DNA from: Bacilli bacterium
GTDB taxonomy: Bacteria; Bacillota_I; Bacilli_A; RFN20; CAG-826
NCBI GenBank assembly: GCA_900767605.1
Contig: CAAFZT010000023.1
Location: 1-37,989, forward strand
Direction: 5' to 3'
DNA: 37,989 nt
Positions 17,726 through 25,300 of the stretch are shown here, piece after piece. A program made the position numbers and the translations under genes. The notes beneath the pieces are model-generated. The model was not told the origin of the DNA and made no database searches. It was given only the letters and a program-made list of their open reading frames with translations. Position 1 is the stretch's first letter. Every line of letters starts with the position of its first letter.

Positions 17726-19282
17726 TTAAGCGTATATCGTAGACTTGGCTTCGTCAAATACCGTGTTCACAAGAGCGGCAATCGCTTCGTCCGTCGTAGC
17801 GGTTTGATCATTGAACAATCTGGTGACAATGTTGCCGCAGGCGTTGCGAATTTTATCGGAAAGCTCGTTGACCGGGGACATGTAGTAATTCGCGCCTTCA
17901 GTCAATTCTTTGTTGCTGTTAAGAATTTCGCCAAGGTAGCAGGACTTCTTGGTGTCGATGGTGTCGGTATAGGTAACGCCTTTGGAGGCTTGTTCCACGC
18001 CGGCCTTGAGGACTTCGTCTTCGAGAGAAGAAACACGAGATGGGAAATAATAGGTTTGCTTGGCAAGAGCAGCGCTATTGACACCATTGGTGAGGAAATC
18101 GTAGAAATCCAAAGCGGCTTTCAATTCATTCTTGTTCGTGTGGTTGAAGAAAGCGATGGAAGGTCCTTGAGAAACGACGCGGAGCTCCGAGGCTTCGTTC
18201 CACTTCGGGACAGCGTGGAAGCCCATGGAGAAACCTTTGACGGCATCATAAGGTCCGTTGGCGGTAGAAGTGATCATAATGGCCGCGGTTTGGTTACCAA
18301 CATAAGTAGAAGGGTAAGCATGACTATACTGGTTGCGCATAGGAAGCTGATTTTTCGTGGCAATCAAGCCCTCGTTGGACCATTTCTTCAATTGAACGGC
18401 CATGGCTTTGGCTTTATCGGAGGTTAAAAATGGAGTGCGACCAAGTTCTTTTCCGTTCAAATCAATGTCTTGAATGTTTTGCGATTTGAGCATCGTGATG
18501 AAGAGGTTCGTTGGGTCTTCGTAAATGACGGGGATGGCTTTGAGATATCCGTTGGTAGAGGTATCCTCCGTTGTGTAACGTTCCCCCCACGGGATGTTTA
18601 GGTAATCAGCTTTGATTTGACGGGCGATTTCCATCATGCCATCCATGGTGCTGAGTTTGCTGGCATCATAGGCTTTCTTGGTGGCAGCAGCCGGCAGAGC
18701 GGGGTAAGCGGGAGCGCTGAGGTTCGGATCCGCTTCGGCGGGACGTCCCGGAATGTCGGTTCCAACCGCGGCAAAGAGCTCTTTGTTATACTGGGTGACT
18801 TCACCGGATTTGGAATAGGGGAGCGAAAAATACTTGTCGCCATATTGTTGTTTTTCAACGGCAAGATATTGCTTATTGAAGTCCGCGTCTTTTTCTAACA
18901 CTTGACCATGGGCGGTGACATCGGCGACGGCTTCGGGAGCAGCGACTCTCCAAGCGGCGACATAAGTGCCATAGGTTGTGACCATGGTCGGGGTGTTACC
19001 ACCGGTTAAGGCGTCGGAAACAGCTTCTGCGGTCCCACTGTAATCGTTGCTGCGCTTGCCTTTTGAAGTGATGTTGATGGTGACGTTTTCGTGGGCTTCG
19101 TGATAGGATTTGGCGACTTCTCTTGCCCAGGTCATGGTGCGATCGGTTTCCGCGTAGGGAACCCACCATTCAACGGTGACGGGGTCGGTGCTATCTCCAC
19201 CTTGAGTATTGCCACACGCGATTAAAGACGCTGCTGCTAGAAGAGTCAACGCAAGCGTGCTGGCTTTTTGTCCAATTTTCAT
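17726..19282 (-). CDS. Carbohydrate ABC transporter solute-binding lipoprotein
   Basis: This 518-aa family-1 extracellular solute-binding protein captures sugar outside the cell and delivers it to the two permeases encoded upstream. The signal MKIGQKASTLALTLLAAASLIAC has lipobox LIAC. The mature part begins with TVEWWVPYAETDRTMTWAREVAKSYHEAHENVTINI, the usual start of lobe 1. 'TMVTTYGTYVAAW' and 'YSLPYSKSGEVTQYNKELF'-like phrases mark the binding cleft. It has its own TATAAT box and a strong AAAGGAG before ATG, allowing higher expression than the permeases, as is common for binding proteins. The ligand is unknown; the nearby GH130 and esterase genes point to oligosaccharides. Confidence 0.9.
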   Translation of the reverse strand: MKIGQKASTLALTLLAAASLIACGNTQGGDSTDPVTVEWWVPYAETDRTMTWAREVAKSYHEAHENVTINITSKGKRSNDYSGTAEAVSDALTGGNTPTMVTTYGTYVAAWRVAAPEAVADVTAHGQVLEKDADFNKQYLAVEKQQYGDKYFSLPYSKSGEVTQYNKELFAAVGTDIPGRPAEADPNLSAPAYPALPAAATKKAYDASKLSTMDGMMEIARQIKADYLNIPWGERYTTEDTSTNGYLKAIPVIYEDPTNLFITMLKSQNIQDIDLNGKELGRTPFLTSDKAKAMAVQLKKWSNEGLIATKNQLPMRNQYSHAYPSTYVGNQTAAIMITSTANGPYDAVKGFSMGFHAVPKWNEASELRVVSQGPSIAFFNHTNKNELKAALDFYDFLTNGVNSAALAKQTYYFPSRVSSLEDEVLKAGVEQASKGVTYTDTIDTKKSCYLGEILNSNKELTEGANYYMSPVNELSDKIRNACGNIVTRLFNDQTATTDEAIAALVNTVFDEAKSTIYA

Positions 19283-19322
19283 GATGCTTTATTTCTCCTT
19301 TATCATCATTTAACGACACTTC

Positions 19323-19328
19323 ATTATA
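19323..19328 (-). promoter_or_regulatory. -10 box of the solute-binding protein gene
   Basis: On the minus strand this is a perfect TATAAT. It lies about 40 bases before the ATG, with AAAGGAG in between. No strong -35 box is seen at the proper distance, so an activator may be needed. Confidence 0.55.
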
Positions 19329-19353
19329 TCAAAAAATACCGATGAAAACGGGA

Positions 19354-19367
19354 AACCCTTTAGGGTT
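19354..19367. repeat. 14-bp palindrome upstream of the binding-protein promoter
   Basis: AACCCTTTAGGGTT is a perfect palindrome placed just upstream of where the -35 region of the solute-binding protein gene should be. It may be an operator or activator site. It could instead be a weak hairpin ending the permease transcript. It lies in the 204-base gap at 19283-19486, which holds no gene. Confidence 0.4.
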
Positions 19368-19486
19368 ATTGCTTGAAATTTGTCCAATATTTTCGTTTTG
19401 AATTTAAAAAGGGGCTATACACCGCCTTTTTCGGGTAAGACCCATCAAAATGTAAGGAAAAGTGAAAGCGGTTCCATCTCAGGGTT

Positions 19487-20488
19487 TTACCCTTTGATAC
19501 CAGCACGTCCTTTGCCGGACATGATGTATTTACGGAAGAGGATGAACAAAAGTAACAAAGGGACAACCGTTAATACGGAAGCGGCCATCTGCCAGGCATC
19601 CATGTTGATTTTGGTTCCCAACGGGCCGTCTGCTTCCAAGGCGCCGGTGCGGATGATGACGGAGATGACTTGATATTCGTTCTTATTGACCGCGCGACTT
19701 GGCCAAACGTAGCTATTCCACGAACTGATGAAGGACAAAATGGTGATGGTAATTAAAGTGGGGGAGGCTAGAGGCATCATCACCCTCCACAAGAAACTCC
19801 AATCGCTCTTACCGTCGACCTTCGCCGCTAAATAAAGTTCATCGGGGATTTGCTTGAAGTTTTGACGGAGCAAATAAATGAAGAAAGAAGAGGAAATAAG
19901 CGGAAGAATCATGACAAGAATCGCTTGTTGATAGGTTTGGTTTCGTCCAATGAGGCCTAGGTTGGACATCGTCGTGTAGTTGGCGACGGCAAGCAGTTCC
20001 CCGGGAACCATCATGGTCGCCAAGAAGAAAAGAAAGAGAACGTCTCTGCCACGGAACTCCAAACGGGCAAAAGCATAGGCTGCTAGAATCGTGGTCAAAA
20101 GCTGAAGAATCGTCGTGGAGAAGGCCACGAGCAAAGTGGTCCCAACGTGAGAGAAGAAATCCAGACGTTCCAAAGTGTTGGAATAGTTATAGGAAGCCTG
20201 TTCTAAAAGAGAAGACAAAGGCGCGTAGAAAGCCCCTTTATCAATTTGGTCCTGCGTCATGAAGCTTGCGGCGATCATGTAATAGAACGGGAACAAAACG
20301 ATGAGGGCGGCTACGCCCAAGAAAAGATAGACGAGCGTTAAAAATACGGCCTTTTTGATTTTTTGGTTGCGGACGGTTTTGTTGTAGGCGTTCTTCTTTT
20401 CTTCTTCCGTCATGACGGAATGACGCTTCGCCTCTTTTTGCCCAGGGCCAATCAAGACGAGGGTGGTTTCAATGCGAGCCTGTTTCAT
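19487..20488 (-). CDS. Carbohydrate ABC transporter permease (MalG/UgpE type)
   Basis: This 333-aa inner-membrane permease forms half of the sugar channel. It has a hydrophilic N-terminus (about 45 residues), six membrane segments and the EAA loop ELYLAAKVDGKSDWSFLWRVMMPLASP, which contacts the ATPase. The C-terminus IMSGKGRAGIKG is typical of MalG-like proteins. ATG 20488 is chosen because it overlaps the upstream permease stop in an ATGA, indicating translational coupling; longer in-frame starts would run far into that gene. Its counterpart in the second cassette is 36707-37777, which shares NFKQIPNELYLAAKVDGKSDW and the end GRAGIKG. Confidence 0.92.
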   Translation of the reverse strand: MKQARIETTLVLIGPGQKEAKRHSVMTEEEKKNAYNKTVRNQKIKKAVFLTLVYLFLGVAALIVLFPFYYMIAASFMTQDQIDKGAFYAPLSSLLEQASYNYSNTLERLDFFSHVGTTLLVAFSTTILQLLTTILAAYAFARLEFRGRDVLFLFFLATMMVPGELLAVANYTTMSNLGLIGRNQTYQQAILVMILPLISSSFFIYLLRQNFKQIPDELYLAAKVDGKSDWSFLWRVMMPLASPTLITITILSFISSWNSYVWPSRAVNKNEYQVISVIIRTGALEADGPLGTKINMDAWQMAASVLTVVPLLLLFILFRKYIMSGKGRAGIKG

Positions 20489-21441
20489 CGATACACCACC
20501 TTCTTTTTCGAAATCCAAAGTTCAAGGAGCGTGAAAAGCAAAATAACAACAAGAAGAATGACTGCGGCTGCCGAAGCGATTTGAGAAGTGGTGTTCCACT
20601 GAGCCTTCTTCATTTGGTCATAAATCCAATAAACGACGGTATACATGTCGTTTTTGGCGGGGTTCGAAGAATAGCTGCGGTTCAATAAGCCGACCACGGA
20701 TCCATATTCCTTGAATGCCGTGATGAAACTCGTGACGGTGATATAAAGGATTTGGGGGGAAAGAAGCGGAACCGTAATCTTCCAAGCCGTTCTCACTTTT
20801 CCGACCCCATCGATTCGGGCTGCATCGTAATATTGACGATCAATGCCTTCTAAGCCGGACAAGAAAATCAAAATCTTATAAGGCAACGCGGTCCAAATGA
20901 TATAAAGGCAAAGAACGAATATCGCACTCCCCCACGTGGCAAAATTCGGGGCCAACCAATTGATGGTCAAATGGAAGATGCGATTCCAAACTCCATTTTG
21001 GTTGAAAAGAAGGGCAAACACCATTCCAACGGCGATGACGTTGGTGACGTAAGGCATGAAGAAGACGGTTTGGAAGAATTTTTTAAGCGGCTTGATGGAA
21101 TGGATGGCCAAGGAGATGACAAGGGCCAAGATAACGGAGATTGGAACCGTGACGAAAGTGATGAACATCGTGTTCCAGAATGCGCTGTGGGTTCCAGGCT
21201 TGAGGGAGAAGAATTCGGTGAAATAGACCCCCGTCCCCTCGTATTTTTCCGCTAAACCGAATAAATAGGCGTAGTTATAAAAACTAAAGCCAGCGGATTC
21301 TCCGGTTACGTTGTTGTAGTCCTTTAGGAAGGATGAAATGATCGTGCTAACAATCGGAAAGAACGTGAAAATCGCCATCAAAATCAAGACGGGGGCTAGA
21401 TAAAGCCAAGCTTTCCAATTGTTCTTTTTATCTTTGTCCAT
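20485..21441 (-). CDS. Carbohydrate ABC transporter permease (MalF/UgpA type)
   Basis: This 318-aa permease is the partner of the one encoded next. It begins MDKDKKNNWKAWLYLAPVLILMAIFTFFP, the usual first membrane segment, and has six segments in all. The EAA loop is QYYDAARIDGVGKVRTAWKITVPLLSP. A periplasmic-side loop lies between segments 1 and 2 (about residues 40-90). The gene starts 5 bases after the ATPase stop and ends in a 4-base overlap with the second permease. The counterpart in the other cassette (35620-36705) shares most of the core, including KNNWKAWLYLAP and FFQTVFFMPYVTN-like phrases. Confidence 0.92.
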   Translation of the reverse strand: MDKDKKNNWKAWLYLAPVLILMAIFTFFPIVSTIISSFLKDYNNVTGESAGFSFYNYAYLFGLAEKYEGTGVYFTEFFSLKPGTHSAFWNTMFITFVTVPISVILALVISLAIHSIKPLKKFFQTVFFMPYVTNVIAVGMVFALLFNQNGVWNRIFHLTINWLAPNFATWGSAIFVLCLYIIWTALPYKILIFLSGLEGIDRQYYDAARIDGVGKVRTAWKITVPLLSPQILYITVTSFITAFKEYGSVVGLLNRSYSSNPAKNDMYTVVYWIYDQMKKAQWNTTSQIASAAAVILLVVILLFTLLELWISKKKVVYR

Positions 21442-21446
21442 GGGGC

Positions 21447-23201
21447 TTAAAAAGGAATACGTTTCCCGCTATTTTTCTCAAAAAGATAAACCTTGTTGCG
21501 GCGCAAGCCGAATTTTTCCTTTCCTTCTTTGGCGTCTAAGTCGCTATCGACGATGAGTTTTAAAGTTTCCTGCTCGGCAAAATCACTGTGGCAAACTAAA
21601 GTCAAATCCCGCCCTTGGGTAATGACCTGCTCAATATCTAATGTCAGGACTTTTTCTTCTTCGGGGATTTCGTCAAGCATCTTAAAACCTTCGGGACGGA
21701 TGCCAACATCCACTTCCTGGTCTTCGATGTCTAAATCGCTGAAGATTTTTTCTTCGCCGATATAAAGAGCGTGATTTTCAATTTTGCCTTCAAAGACGTT
21801 GATCGGAGGGGTTCCTAGGAATTTGGCTACGAAAAGGCAGTTGGGGTTCCGATAGATTTCTTGGGGTTTGCCCACCTGACGCTCTTCGCCTTTTTCCATG
21901 ACGCAGATTTCATCGCAAATAGACATGGCTTCTTCTTGGTCGTGGGTGACGAAAACGGTGGTGATTCCCGTTTGCTGCTGAACGCGGCGGATTTCTTCAC
22001 GCGTCTGAATACGTAGACGAGCGTCGAGGTTCGACAAAGGCTCGTCCAAAAGCAAAACGCGAGGTTGCTTAACGAGGGCTCTAGCGATAGCCACGCGTTG
22101 TTGTTGACCGCCGCTTAATTCTGCGGGCTTGCGGTCTAGATATTCCGAGATTTGCACAAGCCTAGCTGTTCTACGAATCAAGGCATCCTTTTCTTCGAAG
22201 GTCATGCGCCTGGTTTCCGTTTTACACATGCGAAGATTATCGTCGATGGCATAGCCTTGCTCTTGATATCGTTTCCTCATTTCCTTCTCGCGGGCCTTGG
22301 ATTCCTCAATCAGGCGATTTGCCTTGTCTAGAAGAGGTTCGTCGTTAGCAAAAAGACGGAACCCATAGAGCTGTTTGGCCAAAGTTTTGACAATTTGAAA
22401 GCGTTTGGCTAAAGCACCTATCGCTTCCTTTTTGTTAATCTTCCCCTCGATCGCGGAATTTAAAATGACGTTCACGATTTTCTGGGGTTTGGACAAAAGG
22501 GCCTGCAACATTGACTCGTGTTCGAGTTTTCCGTTCTTTTTCCACAAGCGTAGTTGCTCGTCGATTTCATATCCTTGCTTTTGATATTTCTCTTTTGCCT
22601 TTGTTTCGCGAGCTTTGGACTCTTCGATGAGACGGTTCACTTTGTCTAGAAGCGGCTCATCGTTAGCGAAAAGACGGAACCCATAGAGCTGTTTCGCCAA
22701 GGTCCAGGTGATTTGGAAGTGCTCGGTCAAGGCGCCCGTGGCTTCCTTTTTGTTAATCTTCCCCTCGATCGCGGAATTTAAAATGACGTCCACGATTTTC
22801 TGGGGTTTGGATAAAAGAGTCTGAAGAAGGACTTCGTATTCGACGTCGCTTGCTTTTTTCTCTTGTTCGATTTTGACGCTCGTTAACGGGAATTCGACGT
22901 TTTGATAAACGGTTAAATGGGGGTATAAGGCGTAATTTTGGAACACCAACCCGATTCCTCTTTTCTCAGGATCAAGATGGGTGACGTCGTCCGAATCAAA
23001 ATAAAGGAAGCCGGACGTGGGGTCTTTTAGGCCGGCGATCATGTATAAGGTCGTGGATTTTCCACACCCAGAAGGACCCAGTAACCCCATGAGTTCCCCA
23101 TCCTTAATGACGAGGTCCAAGTCTTTGACGGCAATCGTTTCCGCCCCGCCTTTATCGCGGGAGGGGAATTTTTTGGTTAGGCCAACAATGCGGATTTCCA
23201 T
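21447..23201 (-). CDS. Sugar ABC transporter ATPase with duplicated internal insertion
   Basis: This MsmK/UgpC-type ATPase powers the two permeases that follow. Walker A is GPSGCGKST (42-50), the Q-loop is at Q88, the signature LSGGQ at 362-366, Walker B VLLLDE (382-387), the D-loop SNLD (390-393) and the switch His H420. A TOBE-like C-terminal domain ends the protein. At 584 aa it is over 200 aa longer than MalK. The excess lies between the Q-loop and the signature: residues 125-230 and 231-325 are two copies of one helical unit (LSKPQKIV.VILNSAIEGKINKKEA…), about three-quarters identical. UgpC-like ATPases of mycoplasmas are similarly long, as I recall. The insertion site is the helical subdomain that faces the permeases, so a regulatory role is plausible but unproven. 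Confidence 0.92.
   Translation of the reverse strand: MEIRIVGLTKKFPSRDKGGAETIAVKDLDLVIKDGELMGLLGPSGCGKSTTLYMIAGLKDPTSGFLYFDSDDVTHLDPEKRGIGLVFQNYALYPHLTVYQNVEFPLTSVKIEQEKKASDVEYEVLLQTLLSKPQKIVDVILNSAIEGKINKKEATGALTEHFQITWTLAKQLYGFRLFANDEPLLDKVNRLIEESKARETKAKEKYQKQGYEIDEQLRLWKKNGKLEHESMLQALLSKPQKIVNVILNSAIEGKINKKEAIGALAKRFQIVKTLAKQLYGFRLFANDEPLLDKANRLIEESKAREKEMRKRYQEQGYAIDDNLRMCKTETRRMTFEEKDALIRRTARLVQISEYLDRKPAELSGGQQQRVAIARALVKQPRVLLLDEPLSNLDARLRIQTREEIRRVQQQTGITTVFVTHDQEEAMSICDEICVMEKGEERQVGKPQEIYRNPNCLFVAKFLGTPPINVFEGKIENHALYIGEEKIFSDLDIEDQEVDVGIRPEGFKMLDEIPEEEKVLTLDIEQVITQGRDLTLVCHSDFAEQETLKLIVDSDLDAKEGKEKFGLRRNKVYLFEKNSGKRIPF
22227..22511 (-). repeat. Internal repeat unit 2 (partial, codes about 95 aa)
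   Basis: This is the second copy of the ATPase insertion unit, residues 231 to about 325, offset from unit 1 by exactly 318 bp. After it the sequence returns to the usual ATPase helical region (MTFEEKDALIRRTARLVQISEYLDRKP). Confidence 0.85.
22512..22829 (-). repeat. Internal repeat unit 1 (318 bp, codes 106 aa)
   Basis: This is the first copy of a 318-bp in-frame repeat within the ABC ATPase gene. It encodes residues 125-230. The second copy follows directly at 22227-22511. Identity at the DNA level is patchy: 22741-22811 matches 22423-22493 at 70 of 71 positions, whereas the neighbouring stretch has many differences. Confidence 0.85.
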
Positions 23202-23226
23202 GGGTTACATTCCTATATGACGCTTC

Positions 23227-23232
23227 ATTATA
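23227..23232 (-). promoter_or_regulatory. -10 box before the ABC ATPase gene
   Basis: On the minus strand this is TATAAT, about 25 bases before ATG 23201, with a weak AGGA ribosome site in between. It lies in the 64-base gap after the RDD pair. The second cassette has a promoter at the same place (34354-34382). Confidence 0.5.
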
Positions 23233-23265
23233 CGTTTGTTTTTGCTTACGCGCACGAACGGGACG

Positions 23266-24192
23266 TTATTTCGGTAATTCGAATTTATTTATATAAATTC
23301 TTTGACGGGAACAGGAAACCGGGTAAAGGCCGAATAAATATTCGGGGAGCCCCTGACGGTCTCTTCTTAAAACGACCATGCCAAGGCTGATGGCTAGCGG
23401 AATCAAAAAAGTGATAAAAGATGCGAATAGGATAAAGACGATGCGGAATAGTCCCATGAAAAGATAAATCCACCAACGGGGAGATAGCCCGGTTTTATCG
23501 ACATACCCTACGTGGGATAAAAGCATACCCAAACTCCTTTTTCCCCGGGTAATGCTTAAAGGGATGATGACGTAGAAAATAGAAGAACTAAGGAAGAAAG
23601 ATAACCCAATGCAGGTTAGACGCATCCTTAGTAACGACTGTTGCGTGGCTCGATAAGGGGGCAAAGAGGCAAGACATCCCAACGCATCGTTAGCATAGAG
23701 GTTGGAATAAAAGGAAAGATAAGCCTCGTCATAATCCGCGGATAGCAAGACGCGTTTCCCATCCCTATCGAATAAAGCCCGATCGTTGCTAGTGGCTTTG
23801 GATTTTGCTTCCTCAAATCGCTTCGTTCCATTCAAGGAAGGATAGTCTTCCAAATACACGGTATAGAAGTAGGAAAGGCGGTCGGAATAGATTTGGATTT
23901 GCTCGTTTCGCGTCTGTTCGGCGTTAGACAAATAGTCGCTTAACGATAACAGGTCCTCGCCTTTTTGAGCGTAAAGACGGCTTTCCAGGCGAATGCTATT
24001 TTGGGTCGCGGCTACATTTTGATACGCGGGGGCGGATTTCAAAAGGAGGCTGCCCCCAAGCAAAAAGAGGAACCCAAAAAGAATGGTGCAAAATAAATCC
24101 AAGGCCGCGGAAGCAAGATAACGCGGGACGGAGGGGGTTTCGTAAACCAATTCTTTATTTTGAACTTCGATTGATTTCGACGCTTCGTCCAT
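23266..24192 (-). CDS. RDD-family membrane protein, second of the pair
   Basis: This 308-aa integral membrane protein has its first segment at about residues 22-50, with the R..D signature (VPRYLASAALDLF). A loop of about 150 residues follows, probably outside, and includes SDRLSYFYTVYLED. Three further segments occupy the C-terminal half. The GKRSLGMLLSHVGYVDKTGLSPRWW motif and the closing LRRDRQGLPEYLFGLYPV match the RDD consensus. Its counterpart in the second cassette is 33258-34334, which shares SRLSAFYTV, the FGMAIFHLALLDGYAVSPRF phrase and LRKDGQPLHDYMTGLYMV. The gene overlaps its upstream partner by 38 bases and precedes the ABC ATPase gene by 64 bases. The function is unknown. Confidence 0.75.
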   Translation of the reverse strand: MDEASKSIEVQNKELVYETPSVPRYLASAALDLFCTILFGFLFLLGGSLLLKSAPAYQNVAATQNSIRLESRLYAQKGEDLLSLSDYLSNAEQTRNEQIQIYSDRLSYFYTVYLEDYPSLNGTKRFEEAKSKATSNDRALFDRDGKRVLLSADYDEAYLSFYSNLYANDALGCLASLPPYRATQQSLLRMRLTCIGLSFFLSSSIFYVIIPLSITRGKRSLGMLLSHVGYVDKTGLSPRWWIYLFMGLFRIVFILFASFITFLIPLAISLGMVVLRRDRQGLPEYLFGLYPVSCSRQRIYINKFELPK

Positions 24193-25300
24193 CGACTTCC
24201 CTCACCTTTCCCGCCCATTCTAAGAACGTAATATGGTCTTTGCGAATCAAAGAGAATACATAACGGAATCCCACCCAGCCAAAAGAAAACAAAGGGCAGA
24301 CCCATAACGGAAGATAACCGACTTTTCCCTGCGCAAGGATTTCTAGTCCCGCTGCCCCAGAAGAAAGAAGGAGGGCAAAGGGAATAAGAAGGCCAAAATC
24401 GATCCCACCAAATAGAAGACGGAATAGGCTGAAACGAACCCCGGGTTCTAGGCCTTGATCCTCATAATAAAGCTGAAAGGATTTGTCCGCGGGAGTTTGG
24501 CCGTTTTGGAAGATCCAAGGGCTTAAACCAAAATAAAGGAGGGAAGCGAGCAAACAAGAAAGGAGTACAGTCGTGGTTTGGATTTGGAGATAAGTAGAAA
24601 TCCCTTTTTCGTATTCTTGGTTCTTTTCTAAATAAGGCGCATAGGAGGATTCAAATTCTTTGGCCCCGTTTTGAAGCAATTCCACGTAACGGGAAGTGAG
24701 TTGATTCTTGATTTTCGTTCCTAAGGAATAATCCGCGTTACGGAGTCCTTCATCTAAGGCTTTGGCTTGATAATCGTTCAAAAACGGATACCCCTCCTCC
24801 ACGAAATAGTCTTCGTAGCCTTTTGTTAGCTGATTCCGATAGTAGGATTCGCCAGTTTCTCCAAGAGGTAGAAAGGATTCCGCGTGGGTGGGTTTATAGG
24901 TCGCGTAATAATAACACACGCGGTCTGAAGTAGCGGAGGCAGGCGTGACGTTTTGATAAATGGAAGATAAGGCCGATTCGTCGGTCCCGTGATATAGCAA
25001 AGAACCCTTGGCAAGAGATAAAACAAACTGGCTGGCTAAGGTGTTTTGCGATAACAACAATCCATCCTCGCCCTTTTCGGCAAGATGGGTATTCAAAACA
25101 AGCGTTGTTAGTTCTTTCTGCTGAGATTGGAGAGAGCCTGTTAGGGCTTTTACCGAAGGGGTGGCATCTCCAATCGCCCGTCCTCCAAAATAAAAAAGGA
25201 TGCTTAAAACGCCACAGAGTAAATAATCGAGGAACTTAGCCCCGAATTTTCTCCCTCTTGGGGCGTCGATGCATTCAGCATAGGAAGACGGCTTTCTCAT
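24155..25300 (-). CDS. RDD-like membrane protein, first of the pair
   Basis: This 381-aa membrane protein has its first segment at about residues 22-45 (GRKFGAKFLDYLLCGVLSILFYFGG). It then has a loop of about 200 residues containing DRVCYYYATY and ends with three or four membrane segments. It has diverged further from the RDD consensus than its partner, but its layout and length (381 aa) equal those of 32123-33268, the first RDD gene of the other cassette. ATG 25300 is chosen over an upstream TTG because it forms an ATGA overlap with the SIR2-like gene's stop, indicating coupled translation. The next RDD gene starts 38 bases before its end. Confidence 0.7.
   Translation of the reverse strand: MRKPSSYAECIDAPRGRKFGAKFLDYLLCGVLSILFYFGGRAIGDATPSVKALTGSLQSQQKELTTLVLNTHLAEKGEDGLLLSQNTLASQFVLSLAKGSLLYHGTDESALSSIYQNVTPASATSDRVCYYYATYKPTHAESFLPLGETGESYYRNQLTKGYEDYFVEEGYPFLNDYQAKALDEGLRNADYSLGTKIKNQLTSRYVELLQNGAKEFESSYAPYLEKNQEYEKGISTYLQIQTTTVLLSCLLASLLYFGLSPWIFQNGQTPADKSFQLYYEDQGLEPGVRFSLFRLLFGGIDFGLLIPFALLLSSGAAGLEILAQGKVGYLPLWVCPLFSFGWVGFRYVFSLIRKDHITFLEWAGKVREVDGRSVEINRSSK

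Noticed and set aside
19368..19410. Shared TTGCTTGAA…ATTTTCG text with 37920-37943, suggesting a common regulatory element of both cassettes
   Set aside because: The match is short and AT-rich, and it lies on opposite strands relative to the two cassettes, so chance is the better explanation.
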